A stretch of 34,529 nt of DNA from Caldalkalibacillus thermarum (GCF_014644735.1 NZ_BMKZ01000036.1:1147-35675); one strand, 5' to 3'; positions 24,310 through 34,456 are shown, numbered from the stretch's first letter. The notes: generated by a model from the sequence alone, not told the origin. Translations and numbers: made by a program.

Positions 24310-25298
24310 CTTCATTCAGCTGCTGTCAAAGCCCCGCCTGATCAATTGTTACGAGCATCTATCGGCTTAGGCTTTAAGCGGGCAAGGTTGAAAAATGTGT
24401 ATTCCATTTTGCGCGGGAAAGACCTGCAAACTGGAGAATTTCCAATGAGCGGCGGGAAGAACAGTTTGAGATTTTAAAAGCGGCTCACCGCCATGTGCTC
24501 AATCTGCAAAATTGGCATGAGTTCTTTAAATGTCTCATTCGGGCAGGTTATCGCAGCAGTGCGATGATCAGTTCACAAATGGGCTTGATCTATTCCTATG
24601 TTATGTTTTTAATTGGCAAAATCGATTGTAAAATGGAGCTAAACCGTTTACGTAAACTGATTGCTAAATGGTACTTTATGGTTTCCATTACCGGCAGATA
24701 TACGGGTTCACCGGAGACAGTTATGGAGAGGGATCTGGCCCGTTTGAGAGGGGTTAAAGACGCAGATACCTTTGCCAAAGTACTAGAAAAAATTATTGCA
24801 GATGAGTTAACCAATGACTTCTGGAACATCTCCCTTGTCAACGATCTGGAAACCTCCTCTAGTCAAAGCCCTGCATTCTATGCCTATTATGCTGCATTAA
24901 ACTTGTTGGGTGCCAAAGTATTATTCTCAGATATGAAAATCTCAGAGCTGCTTGATCCAGCGCTGCGCTCAAACAGGAGTCCCATTGAGAAACATCATCT
25001 GTTTCCAAAAAATTATCTGAAGTCGATCGGGATCACTTCAAGACGAGAGACAAACCAGGTGGCTAACTATGCTTCCGTGGAGTGGACAGATAACACCAAA
25101 ATAGCCGATCAATCCCCGGCCGAATACTTTCCTAAGTATGCTCAAAAATACTCTGAAGACGAATTGAAACAAGTAATGGAATGGCATGCCTTGCCCCAAG
25201 GATGGGAACAGATGGACTACTTTACTTTCCTGGAGGAGCGCCGGAAGTTAATGAGCAAGGTGATTCGTGCTGGTTATGAGCAGTTGAATAAAGATTAG
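24310..25298 (+). pseudogene. 5'-truncated, frameshifted DUF262 protein with C-terminal HNH (DUF1524-like) domain
   Basis: This is the C-terminal half of a GmrSD-like restriction protein. PPDQLLRASIGLGFKRARLK, then VYSILRGKDLQTGEF leads to a frameshift at about 24439-24441. In the next frame SNERREEQFEILKAAHRHVL continues into LNLQNWHEFFKCLIRAGYRS and on to the stop at 25296-25298. Restoring one base in the T-run (TTT to TTTT) joins the two frames. The HNH-type motif IEKHHLFPKNYL lies near 24985-25020, and NQVANYASVEWTDNTKIADQ follows. The N-terminal DUF262 nucleotide-sensing domain (DGQQR motif) is absent; helicase remnant sequence stands in its place. It is probably non-functional. Confidence 0.72.
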
Positions 25299-25323
25299 GC
25301 TATGCAATATTTGTTAAGTTCAG

Positions 25324-25381
25324 TTCCCCTGCTACATTAATCCCGTATGGTGGGTAAGTAGCAGGGAATTTGTCATTTTTT
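25324..25381 (+). terminator. Rho-independent terminator after the BREX region
   Basis: TCCCCTGCTAC near 25325-25335 pairs, with one bulge, with GTAGCAGGGA (25358-25367). A T-rich stretch follows, ending in a T6 run. It isolates the Zorya operon from BREX transcription. No convincing promoter for zorA is visible in the 55 bases that follow, beyond a TATATAAG without a well-spaced -35. Confidence 0.7.
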
Positions 25382-25435
25382 GTTGAATATATAAGTCTTA
25401 AGAATCTGCTGCATAAAGTCTTAGGAGGCATAAGG

Positions 25436-27424
25436 ATGAATAGTTGGATCATCGATGTGCTAAACATTTTGATTCAAAATATGACCTTATCGGGTTATTT
25501 ATATTTTATGTTGACACTATTTGCACTGGCTTTCATCGGGACTGTTATCTGGTATGGAAGGGCTAATCAGGCCCATAAGCTGATAATTGCACAGCTAAGA
25601 AGCCTAGAGTCAAACGAAGACAATGAGCTGGTATATGCAGAAAAACAGTCAGTAGTTGATAGGCAGACAGAGATGATATTTTCCCACATGCGGCAGATGA
25701 ATGAATGGATTATGGACAGAAAAAGGCTCAGCAAAAAATGGCTTTTGCATCGTGAACTGATCAATGCCTGGCAAAATTATTACGAACAATTTCAAGTCCT
25801 TCAAAAAAGTGGAGAACAGTTGGTACCCGATGTTTATGATTTCTTTTTAGAAGAAAATTTTGTACATAAGTATGGCCGGCGTAAGCTTATGGAAGTAATA
25901 CCTGGTATCTTTGTCTCCTTAGGGATTTTGGGAACATTTATGGGGCTTATTGCCGGACTTGATGGTCTAACGGGGCCAAACGGCCAGTTTATATCAACAG
26001 ACAGTGATACCATATTAGGTGGGATTGGTAGCTTAATTAGTGGTATGACCGTCGCCTTCTATTCCTCGATTATGGGTATTATTTTGTCTCTTATTTGGCA
26101 GTTATGCGATAAATTTTTGTTTTATCCTTTTCTTGTTCATTCGTTTCACAAGTTGCGTCAAGAGTTGGATCATGCTTTTCCCACTCAAGCGGAAGAGAGC
26201 TTTTTGCAACAGATGGTGCGCAACCAAAAACAACATTTGGAAGATTTTCAAACCTTTATGTCGGAGCAATTAATCCCGCAAATGGTCTCCGGCTTTGACG
26301 AAGCTCTTAAAAGCGTATTGGAACCGCATCTACAACAAACTAATGACATGATTAAGCAAACCCTGGAACACTCCTCCCATAATCAGTTAGAGGGAATTAA
26401 CGAAATGGTCGATTATTTTGTCAATTCGTTAAATGATGTGGCCGGGGACCAAATGAAACAGTTAGGGGAAACATTACAGAAAACGGTAGAATGGCAGGAG
26501 AAAGTGCATAAGGAAATGACCCAACTGGTAGAGTCCATGCAACAGGCGGCACGAGAGCAATCGTTGATGGTGGAGAAAACGACCAAGTTGACCGAACAAA
26601 TTCATCAATATACGGATAAAATCACGAAGTATCAATCATCTTTAGAATCAACGGTCGCTCAGCTAAATGAAACAACAGACCGCAACAGGCAATTGCAAGA
26701 TGCTATTTCTCACTTGCTGGAAAAAATGACCGCTGAGCGCAACACCTTTGATCAACTTTTTGAGAAACATATGGACAGGTTAAATCAAAACGTACAGGAC
26801 ATCATCGCCCAATCTGAGCAGCAGTCCGAGTTACTGGGGCATTATGAGCAGTTAATGACACAGATCAATAGCCATTTAAAGGAAGTGGCCACCACTGCAG
26901 AGGCAAATCAGCAGTTATCTGCAACATTAAGCCAGCAAGCGGAAGTAACCGCAGAGATGAGCCGCGGATTGGAATCTGTTTTAAGTGGATTTAAGGAACA
27001 AGGGGAGCAATATCAAACTTTACAAAAGCAATTAGTTGATTTGTTATCCAAGGTACAAGAAGAGAGGGATAAAGTGGCTCAAATTTCCCATGACGTTTTA
27101 AGCAGGCTTGATAAACAAATCGTAGCAATGGATGAAAGAACAGACAACTTGAGAGAGCTATGGTCATCAACGCATCAGCTCCTCAGTCAAACGAACGAGC
27201 ATCTCTCTTCTTCTATGAATCAATTTGCTGAGCATATGTATCAGGGATTAGAACGTACTTTTGATCAGTTTGATCGTGAACTGTCTAAAGCCGTGCAGTA
27301 TCTTCAAAACGGGATTAATGCCATGGAAGAAGTTGTTAGTGAATTACCTGATGGGGTAGAAAAGTTTGGCCTGTATATTAAAGCGCTAAATGAACAGGTT
27401 GAAAAAATTACGAAACAAGGATAG
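25436..27424 (+). CDS. zorA: Zorya motor stator subunit ZorA
   Basis: ZorA is the MotA/TolQ/ExbB-like half of the Zorya membrane motor; five copies surround a ZorB dimer. The 662-residue product has hydrophobic spans at about residues 16-40, 154-176 (IPGIFVSLGILGTFMGLIAG) and 204-224. A very long, Gln/Glu-rich helical tail runs from about 240 to the end and is predicted to project into the cytoplasm. ATG 25436 follows TAGGAGGC; the frame is open from 25370 without a ribosome site. The C-terminal tail length is typical of type I ZorA. zorB starts 14 bases after the stop. Confidence 0.9.
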   Translation: MNSWIIDVLNILIQNMTLSGYLYFMLTLFALAFIGTVIWYGRANQAHKLIIAQLRSLESNEDNELVYAEKQSVVDRQTEMIFSHMRQMNEWIMDRKRLSKKWLLHRELINAWQNYYEQFQVLQKSGEQLVPDVYDFFLEENFVHKYGRRKLMEVIPGIFVSLGILGTFMGLIAGLDGLTGPNGQFISTDSDTILGGIGSLISGMTVAFYSSIMGIILSLIWQLCDKFLFYPFLVHSFHKLRQELDHAFPTQAEESFLQQMVRNQKQHLEDFQTFMSEQLIPQMVSGFDEALKSVLEPHLQQTNDMIKQTLEHSSHNQLEGINEMVDYFVNSLNDVAGDQMKQLGETLQKTVEWQEKVHKEMTQLVESMQQAAREQSLMVEKTTKLTEQIHQYTDKITKYQSSLESTVAQLNETTDRNRQLQDAISHLLEKMTAERNTFDQLFEKHMDRLNQNVQDIIAQSEQQSELLGHYEQLMTQINSHLKEVATTAEANQQLSATLSQQAEVTAEMSRGLESVLSGFKEQGEQYQTLQKQLVDLLSKVQEERDKVAQISHDVLSRLDKQIVAMDERTDNLRELWSSTHQLLSQTNEHLSSSMNQFAEHMYQGLERTFDQFDRELSKAVQYLQNGINAMEEVVSELPDGVEKFGLYIKALNEQVEKITKQG

Positions 27425-27438
27425 GAAGATGATGGAGC

Positions 27439-28155
27439 ATGTCAAGGGGCTATCGCACCTTTAGACGTTTCAGAAACCAGCAGGTTGAAGAAGATCATAG
27501 CAGTTTCTGGATGTCTTACTCAGATCTAATGTCTGCATTGTTGTTAATGTTCGCCTTGTTTTTAATGGTGAGCATATTAAATAATCAGTTAGCCATAGAA
27601 GAAAAGGATCGTATGATTGAAGAAATGATCGGTGTTAAAACCAGAATTATTGAAGAATTGGTAAGTGCCTTCGAAGATTCCGACCTGGAGATGGAAGTGG
27701 ATCAGCAGACTGGGGCTATCCGCTTCTCTGGCGGTGTTTTTTTTGAGACGAATAGCAGTGCTATCTCTGAAACAGGACGGGAATATCTTGAAAAATTTAT
27801 ACCTAAATACATCGATATCCTGCTATCTCCCCAATTCAGAGAGAATATTGCGCAAATAATTGTTGAAGGACATACCGATACAGCCGGAGGTTACTTGTAC
27901 AACTTGCAGTTGTCCCAAAACAGAGCTTTATCTGTGGTACAAGAAATTTTTAAAGATGATTTTCCAAAGTTTGACTATCAAGAAGAGTTGAAAACGGTCA
28001 TTACAGCTAACGGGCGTTCGTTTAGCGTGCCTATAGTGGATGAAAAAGGCAAGATCGTTGCTGATCAATCCCGAAGAGTGGAATTTAAATTTCGCCTTAA
28101 AGATGAAGAGTTGATTGAACAAATCCAAGAATTGGTGACTCAAAATGAAAGGTAA
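27439..28155 (+). CDS. zorB: Zorya motor subunit ZorB
   Basis: ZorB is the MotB-like partner that anchors the ZorAB motor to peptidoglycan. The 238-residue product has one N-terminal membrane span (SYSDLMSALLLMFALFLMVS, about 26-45) with the conserved ion-binding Asp at D29. The periplasmic OmpA/MotB-type domain carries VEGHTDTAGG and the NLQLSQNRALSVVQ helix at about residues 140-166. ATG 27439 has a GGAG site 5 bases upstream. The end overlaps zorC by 11 bases. Length and layout match type I ZorB. Confidence 0.9.
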   Translation: MSRGYRTFRRFRNQQVEEDHSSFWMSYSDLMSALLLMFALFLMVSILNNQLAIEEKDRMIEEMIGVKTRIIEELVSAFEDSDLEMEVDQQTGAIRFSGGVFFETNSSAISETGREYLEKFIPKYIDILLSPQFRENIAQIIVEGHTDTAGGYLYNLQLSQNRALSVVQEIFKDDFPKFDYQEELKTVITANGRSFSVPIVDEKGKIVADQSRRVEFKFRLKDEELIEQIQELVTQNER

Positions 28156-29392
28156 ACTACGTTTTCGCCCTTTTTCTTTTTCACCGTTTAAGTTAACGGA
28201 GACCCGGAAAGTGGTAGAAAGAAGATATAAACATGCTGAAGAAGAGATCATTCTTAAGCTGAGCAAGAGACGATTGCCGGATTTATTGGATGAAATCCGA
28301 GCATTGCCCATGGATCCTGAGGTTGTTAAAGAATTTGGACGTTCCCTTTCCAAAGTCAAAATCAGGATGCTGATTTACGAATATCCTTACCATCAGGAGG
28401 AAAAAGAGACCCAGCAAAAAATCGTATTAATTTTAATGGCTGGATACAGGCGAGAAGTGGGGCGTAAAGCCTGGGATATTTTTCAGTCCCATGCGGATGA
28501 TCCCTATCTCCCTAAGCTATTACAATTTATATTCCGTAAGGAGGATGCTTCTTTTCTTGGACTTGAACCCCACGCCCGGCAGCAATTGACTGACGCTTTC
28601 ACTAACAAGGGAAATCCCATTGATCGCTTGGTAACACTACTTTTAGGCTCAAACCAACAAGCTGCTGATGTGCTATCAAGTTGGAAAATTAAGTCAGATA
28701 CTGTACTACAGTCCCGGTTGATTAAGGAGATGTTAGTTCTTGGTTTAGCTGATGATCGGATTCTGAAACGGGAAGGCATTGTCGCTGTTAAGTCTTATTT
28801 AGAGAACATGATCCTTGAGGACTATAAAACAGTACTTAAGGTTTATCTTACTCACCGCGATTATCGACAGTTTGAGAAAGAAATTCTTGTACAGGGCCTT
28901 CAAAAGTTGGGTGACCCACGCCACAATCGGAGACCTTGGCAATTTCTCGCTGATGAAGAAATGCAAAAAGTGATCCAGTGGCTGATGCAGAATGACTTGG
29001 CAACCTTTTTTGGCAGGATTAAGGATAATGAGCGTTTTAATTATTGGAAGAAATATCTTGACTTTATGAGAGACGTGAAAGTCTTTGATGAACCGCCTGT
29101 CCTTTGTATGGACTTCGGCTCTTTCGTTGTTGTTGAATTTGGTCATTCAGGGGCCGCCTATTTCTATCATCGGGAAGGATTTTATAATGTGGTGCTGAAA
29201 AAGATTGCAGATTTACAAAGAGGCTATCGTTCTTTGCGGAGTAAAGAGTACCTTTTTAAGTATAGAGATGAGTATAGGCGGGATGGTTACAGGCTGTATA
29301 TTCATCGTCTCCCCCATGCAGGATACTGGACAGGGAAATTTGATGAACACATGCAGCATTATTTAAGGGGGAATTTTAAGTATCAAAGATAA
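28145..29392 (+). CDS. zorC: Zorya cytosolic subunit ZorC (EH-signature type)
   Basis: ZorC is the type I Zorya cytosolic protein that works with ZorD after motor triggering and is implicated in DNA binding. The 415-residue product is helical, with a basic N-terminus (MKGKLRFRPFSFSPFKLTET). A C-terminal EH-signature-like part contains NERFNYWKKYLDFMRDVKVF at about residues 295-315, followed by VEFGHSGAAYFYH. Translation is coupled to zorB by the overlap; zorD starts 15 bases after the stop. The presence of an EH-signature ZorC with a ZorD, instead of an HNH ZorE, defines the system as type I. Confidence 0.87.
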   Translation: MKGKLRFRPFSFSPFKLTETRKVVERRYKHAEEEIILKLSKRRLPDLLDEIRALPMDPEVVKEFGRSLSKVKIRMLIYEYPYHQEEKETQQKIVLILMAGYRREVGRKAWDIFQSHADDPYLPKLLQFIFRKEDASFLGLEPHARQQLTDAFTNKGNPIDRLVTLLLGSNQQAADVLSSWKIKSDTVLQSRLIKEMLVLGLADDRILKREGIVAVKSYLENMILEDYKTVLKVYLTHRDYRQFEKEILVQGLQKLGDPRHNRRPWQFLADEEMQKVIQWLMQNDLATFFGRIKDNERFNYWKKYLDFMRDVKVFDEPPVLCMDFGSFVVVEFGHSGAAYFYHREGFYNVVLKKIADLQRGYRSLRSKEYLFKYRDEYRRDGYRLYIHRLPHAGYWTGKFDEHMQHYLRGNFKYQR

Positions 29393-29407
29393 AGGAAGTT
29401 GAGGTAA

Positions 29408-32161
29408 ATGAAAAGACTTTTTCAACGGTTGCGTAATAGAAGGATGCCCAACCCTATAAAGGTAGGTATAACACAGCTAGATAAAGGATTATATTTTAGC
29501 CTACGACGCCAAGGAGAGGCGTCCCCGCTTCACTTTCCTTTAAGGTTATCTATTGCTGAACTCCGTTCTCGACCGTCTACTATTGCTCAGCTTGAATTAT
29601 TGGAGGAGCTGTGGGATAGCGGTTATCTGCAGGAAGAATCCCAATCCTATTTTCTTCATTATGATTATCTTTATGAGTTAGAACCAGAGGAGAGGGGATT
29701 ATTAGGCCTACCTGAAACCCCTGTTAGTTTAGATCTAAAGCTGGAGCATGAGGGGATTATTGGCACACCTCGCTTCCGGTTTATTCTTGAAAAAGGGTAT
29801 CAAGATTGGAAGCATTTGGAGCGAACGGCCAAGCAGAATGGCCCACTGATCACATTGCCAAATGGGAAGCTCATCCTGATGGATGAAGCTCAATATAAAT
29901 TTGAATGTAAATTAATAAATATGCCTGATCCGAAAGACAAGGAAAACATTTTCGCATTTATTGCTGAGGTAAGAAAGCACGCTCGAGAATTGAACATCCC
30001 GATGAATTCCTATTTGGAACGACAAGAATACCTATTTGTTGATCAAATTTATGTAGATCTGGAATATAAAGACCAGACACTTCATGTTAAACCCAAATAT
30101 GTTTCCGATGCTCCTATTAACGAAGATGTATTGGATGAAATGGCTAGACAAGGTAGTAGCTACGCTACGGTACCAAATCGGGAAAAAGTCTTTGTGAAAC
30201 GTGAAATTGTGGATCAGGCAAAACAAATTAACCGAGTCGGCTCCATCACGGGAGCGGATATTCCTAAATTTGTTCAAAACCCGGAGTCCTTTTTGCCTGA
30301 GATCGAGTTAGATTTGGCCAAGTTTAGCGAACGGGTTAAGGAGTTAGGCATTAAGGTTTATCGGGCTCAACCTTATGTATATGCTAAGGAGACGGACCGC
30401 GGATGGTTTGATTTACAAACAGGCTTTTCCGTGGTCAACGAGGAGGGTGAAGTAACCCGAGAGTTAGGGACAGATGAAATCAAGGAATTAGTTCAAAAAG
30501 CGAGGGATGCAGGAGAAGAATTCATTGAGTGGAATGGCCAGTGGTTGAAAATCCCAGAACATGCAGATAAATTTTTGGCAGCATCAGATCAGTTGGAAGC
30601 TGAAATTGGTCAATCTAAACAAGTGGATATAAGCCGTCTCCCATATGTTTTAGAGATATACGAAAATATTAACCAACTGGAATACAATAAACCTTTATTA
30701 AATATACAGCAGGAGTTGAAGGAAAAAGGTATTTTAGATAAACAGCCGCCTGCACTATTCCAGGGTACGTTGAAGCCTTTTCAATCTGAAGGTTTTGTCT
30801 GGATGAAATCTCTTCATTTTAGAAATATCGGCGGCTTATTAGCAGATGACATGGGTTTGGGTAAGACCATCCAAGTGATTGCTTTCTTAGCCTATCTCAA
30901 GAGTAAAGAGTCGTTGCGTCCCTCATTGATCGTTGTACCCAAAACCTTAATGGACAATTGGAAGAAAGAGATGCTTAAATTTGCTCCAGACCTCACACTT
31001 TCTCTCTATACCCATCAAGGAGCAGAGCGGGTAAAACATCCAGACCTTATTAAGAGGTATGAAATCGTTTTAACGACTTATGAAACGTTGGTCAGGGATC
31101 AACTTGTGATGGGCCAAGTCGACTGGCAGGTAGTTATTTGTGATGAAGCACAAAAGATCAAAAACCCTTCAACAGCGACAGCACGGGTAATCAAAGCATT
31201 AAAATCTAAATGCAGATTGGCCCTAACGGGTACCCCGGTTGAAAACAGCCTTAGCGAATTGTGGTCAATAATGGACTTTGTCCAGCCTGGTTTATTGGGA
31301 AGTCTGAACGACTTTAGAAAAGAGTTTATCCATCCATTGGAAGAAGGTGACCAGCAAGTAAGCGAAGTTGAACAACGGCTGATTTACAAAATATCACCGG
31401 TTTATAAGCGACGAACCAAAAAAGGTGAGCTAGGAGATCAGTTGCCAAGGAAACATACTGTAACCGAAGAAGTACCACTTGGAATTGAGCAAAAACAACT
31501 ATATGAGGAAATCCTTTCCTTAGTCCATAATAAAGCAATGCTCCCTATTCAAGCTATTGGGCAACTAAAAAAGCTATGTTCTCATCCAGGGCTAATAAAT
31601 TCAACGTATTCATCTTTACCAGTCGATGATGTTCCAAAGCTGCAAAAAACATTGGAGATCTTAGAATTGATTAGGAGACGTGGAGAAAAGGTACTTATTT
31701 TTACTGAATACCGGATGATGCAAGCTATTCTCAAACGCCATATTATGGAAAAATTTAATATCAATCCGATGATTATTAATGGAATGACTCGAGGCAGACA
31801 AGTGGTGGTAGATGAGTTTAATGCTAAACCTGGTTTTGATGTCCTCATCCTTTCACCAAAAGCAGCCGGTACAGGGCTAACGATAACTGCGGCCAATCAT
31901 GTGATCCATTATACCCGGTGGTGGAATCCTGCGGTAGAAAATCAAGCGACAGACCGTGCTTACCGAATTGGTCAAGAGAAGGATGTAACCGTCTACTATC
32001 CAATTGTCAAAGATAAAGAGGGATTCCTAAGTAGGGGGACCGTAGAGGAAATCGTCCATAGGATTATCAATGAAAAAATAGAATTGGCTAATAGTGTGAT
32101 TGTGCCTAGTAATAAACTAGGCATCGAAGAGGAAGTATTAGAAGCAATGGCGCTACATTAG
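29408..32161 (+). CDS. zorD: Zorya SNF2-family helicase/effector ZorD
   Basis: ZorD is the SNF2-type translocase effector of Zorya I, with nuclease activity reported for studied homologues. The 917-residue protein has an N-terminal domain of about 450 residues without helicase motifs. The SNF2 core follows: Walker A DDMGLGKT with K486, DEAQ (579-582), LALTGTPVENSLSELW, and motif VI QATDRAYRIGQ (about 846-856), all intact. ATG 29408 follows GGAAGTTGAGG. It is the only intact SNF2 helicase in the window, notable because the BREX helicase nearby is destroyed. The stop is 59 bases before the next remnant. Confidence 0.9.
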   Translation: MKRLFQRLRNRRMPNPIKVGITQLDKGLYFSLRRQGEASPLHFPLRLSIAELRSRPSTIAQLELLEELWDSGYLQEESQSYFLHYDYLYELEPEERGLLGLPETPVSLDLKLEHEGIIGTPRFRFILEKGYQDWKHLERTAKQNGPLITLPNGKLILMDEAQYKFECKLINMPDPKDKENIFAFIAEVRKHARELNIPMNSYLERQEYLFVDQIYVDLEYKDQTLHVKPKYVSDAPINEDVLDEMARQGSSYATVPNREKVFVKREIVDQAKQINRVGSITGADIPKFVQNPESFLPEIELDLAKFSERVKELGIKVYRAQPYVYAKETDRGWFDLQTGFSVVNEEGEVTRELGTDEIKELVQKARDAGEEFIEWNGQWLKIPEHADKFLAASDQLEAEIGQSKQVDISRLPYVLEIYENINQLEYNKPLLNIQQELKEKGILDKQPPALFQGTLKPFQSEGFVWMKSLHFRNIGGLLADDMGLGKTIQVIAFLAYLKSKESLRPSLIVVPKTLMDNWKKEMLKFAPDLTLSLYTHQGAERVKHPDLIKRYEIVLTTYETLVRDQLVMGQVDWQVVICDEAQKIKNPSTATARVIKALKSKCRLALTGTPVENSLSELWSIMDFVQPGLLGSLNDFRKEFIHPLEEGDQQVSEVEQRLIYKISPVYKRRTKKGELGDQLPRKHTVTEEVPLGIEQKQLYEEILSLVHNKAMLPIQAIGQLKKLCSHPGLINSTYSSLPVDDVPKLQKTLEILELIRRRGEKVLIFTEYRMMQAILKRHIMEKFNINPMIINGMTRGRQVVVDEFNAKPGFDVLILSPKAAGTGLTITAANHVIHYTRWWNPAVENQATDRAYRIGQEKDVTVYYPIVKDKEGFLSRGTVEEIVHRIINEKIELANSVIVPSNKLGIEEEVLEAMALH

Positions 32162-32220
32162 ATTCGGAAAGACTATTTCAGGCCTACTTAACTTTTGTTA
32201 ATCAAACGGAGGCATAGCAT

Positions 32221-32655
32221 ATGATCTTACCCCAAGAATTACAGTCCATTTTCCGGCATAAGCAAGTGTCATATAAGATGGTTCTTATCCTTGCACTCCT
32301 AGAATCAGTCGATGAAAACGGTCAAGCACTGCTAGACCAGGTTACCGATAGGTTTAGAGCTTTTTATCTAAAAAGGGCGAGTGATGAGAAGACGGTAGAA
32401 GCTCCAGATAAAGCAGTCTTTCATGTTGAATCTCTAACGATTGATAAAGCAAAATCTCTAATCCTTGACGCTCCCTATCAAGCATTAAAATCTATCTTAA
32501 TAAAAACCACCACAGAAGGAAGAATCTATCTTGGGTTTAAACGGGATATATGGGAAAAACTAGACAACGAAAAAAGGGTGGCGTTGAGAAAGTTGGCTGA
32601 AGATGAGCTTCAAAAGTATTATGCGGCCATATCTTCTTTTTCTTTACGTTTCGCT
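32221..32655 (+). pseudogene. Unrecognised N-terminal fragment before the DUF2357 nuclease
   Basis: ATG 32221 follows GGAGG and gives MILPQELQSIFRHKQVSYKM, then ALLESVDENGQALLDQVTDR and FRAFYLKRA. It ends its plausible homology at LAEDELQKYY near 32620. The same frame runs on to 32832, but that tail is a shadow of the nuclease reading frame. The SYKM..L.ALLE..DE.G pattern is a helical module I have seen in restriction-associated proteins, but I cannot name it. Either it is the N-terminus of the nuclease that follows, joined by a frameshift in the T-rich run near 32637-32650, or a separate gene remnant fused by deletion. Confidence 0.5.
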
Positions 32656-34422
32656 TTGCACAAAATAAGGTGTATCATTTTGATCCACAGGCATCAACTG
32701 TGGATAAACTGGTACCCTATACCGGTCCTGATGTGTATCCGGTCTTCTATGAAAACCAGGATTATGAGCTCATTATCCACGTTAAGGAACCGGGATTGTC
32801 CATCACCTTTGAGCATGACAATCCCACGCTGAAACGGGCTGTTACCAAGGTAAAAGGGGTGTCCCAGCTATGGACCGGACACCTTAATTTTCGTAATGAG
32901 GTGGGTTATACGGAGTTCAGGATCTTGGCTGGCCATTTCTTGTTACTGAAGGTCACTATTGAGATTTTTCCCTCCAAAATGGATTACCGCCGGGATTATA
33001 TGAACCTCTTACAGGGGGTTAACCAAACCGTTTATCTATGATTTTTTACGCAAAACGTTTCATACGATGGGTCTCTTTGAGGGTCAAAATCCGAGCAAGG
33101 CAGAGTTTTTTGCTATCTTGCAGACCATTTTGAACCAATTAATACAGGCGGTAGAACGAATTGAGCTGCACCCCCATACCAAGTTGGAGCGCGAGGAAAT
33201 GATTCGGCCGGCAGACAGGGTGCGTAAGGCGTCCCTGCGCAATCACCGCTGGCTGGGAAGGAAACCCCATCTTTTACAGCCCCATGACCAGGGGATTCTG
33301 CGTGTGTATGGTCAGACCTATGATCCCTTGTGGTTAAAAGAAGAGCGCAAGCGGCCCTCCTTTGATACAATGGAAAACCGCTTTTTGAAATGGATGTTGC
33401 TGCAATTGATTGGCCAGCTCAACAATTTTGAACAGGAGTACCGCAAGGCGTTCACCAGCCGTGAACAGGAAGAAGGTTCACAAGTGACCTGCAAGTTTGT
33501 GTTTGATGCTAAATACCGTTTGAACCCTGCCTTGCCGGGCAGTGATTACCACCACAAATACGGACAACCTGGGCCAGAAGAGGATGATATTAACACCATG
33601 CATCGTTATCGGGATGCCATTATTGCCCAGGACCAGAGTCGGGAAGGGGATGGGGCAGGTTATCGGCGTCTGATGTATGGGGCCTATGTATTGTTTCCTT
33701 ACCGGGATGAAGCGTGTTACCGGAAGCACCCCTTTTATCGCAGTATAGACACTGTCAACATCGGTGGACTTCCCTTTTTGCCTGGAACGACCAGTTTGGT
33801 AGAAAAGTTGTTGGAACAGTTGATCACAGAAACAGCGGAAGCATCATTTGAACGGGCCACACCGGTTCAGGGCATGGAAGAGTTTTTTACCAGGAAAAAA
33901 GCAATCCTCAATGTTCTGGTGGGCTCGTTACGGCGGCCTTCAGCTGTCACTGGCTATGATCAGCTTTCACTGTGCTTGCGACACCGCTTTTACCATATTC
34001 CGCTAGAGAACGTCAAACACCATTTGAGCCATATTGAATATGTGGCTTTGTATCAACAAAAGCGTTATTATCCGCCAGGCGGCATTATCTATTACGGTAA
34101 AGTGAAGGATTTTCAAATTGTGAGGCGTCGGGAGATGAAAGAACTTCCACGACGCTATCAGCGGGATGTACGACTATATGTCCGTTTTAATGTGGAAGTC
34201 TGGAAGAAAAGGAAACAGCCGATTGAACCAAGGGGTTACGGGGGTTCATCCCATTTATTCACCACCTGGGAGCTGTTCAAGAAAGCGGTAGAACTCCCAG
34301 AACTGACATTAAAAAACGAGGCACAGTATCGTTTGTGGCGGGAACTGCGCCGGGTAGATCAAAACGTACGCATAAATTTGCCACGGCAATGGGCTGATCA
34401 GATAAAGGAGCATTCCCGTTAG
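32656..34422 (+). pseudogene. DUF2357-type (McrC-like) restriction nuclease, frameshifted
   Basis: The first frame reads FAQNKVYHFDPQASTVDKLV, then YPVFYENQDYELIIHVKEPG, and stops at 33039-33041 after NQTVYL. The homology continues in another frame from about 33037 (YDFLRKTFHTMGLFEGQNPS) to 34422, so one base was gained or two lost there. The C-terminal part has the PD-(D/E)xK-type core FVFDAKYR near 33498-33523 and EDDINTMHRYRDAI near 33580-33617, typical of DUF2357 nucleases that pair with an McrB-like AAA GTPase/ATPase. No such partner is present. The higher GC use resembles the Wadjet genes more than zorD. Confidence 0.68.
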
Positions 34423-34456
34423 GAGCTTTTCCGGGGACTTGATCAAAAAAAGCCCT

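Noticed and set aside
24439-24441. Programmed frameshift in the DUF262 gene
   Set aside because: The run is only three T residues, and the gene also lacks its N-terminal domain, so decay or a sequence error is simpler.
29408-32161. Calling the intact SNF2 protein the BREX helicase BrxH
   Set aside because: It is directly behind zorA-zorB-zorC with tight spacing and has the large N-terminal domain and size of ZorD; a separate brxH remnant lies next to BREX.
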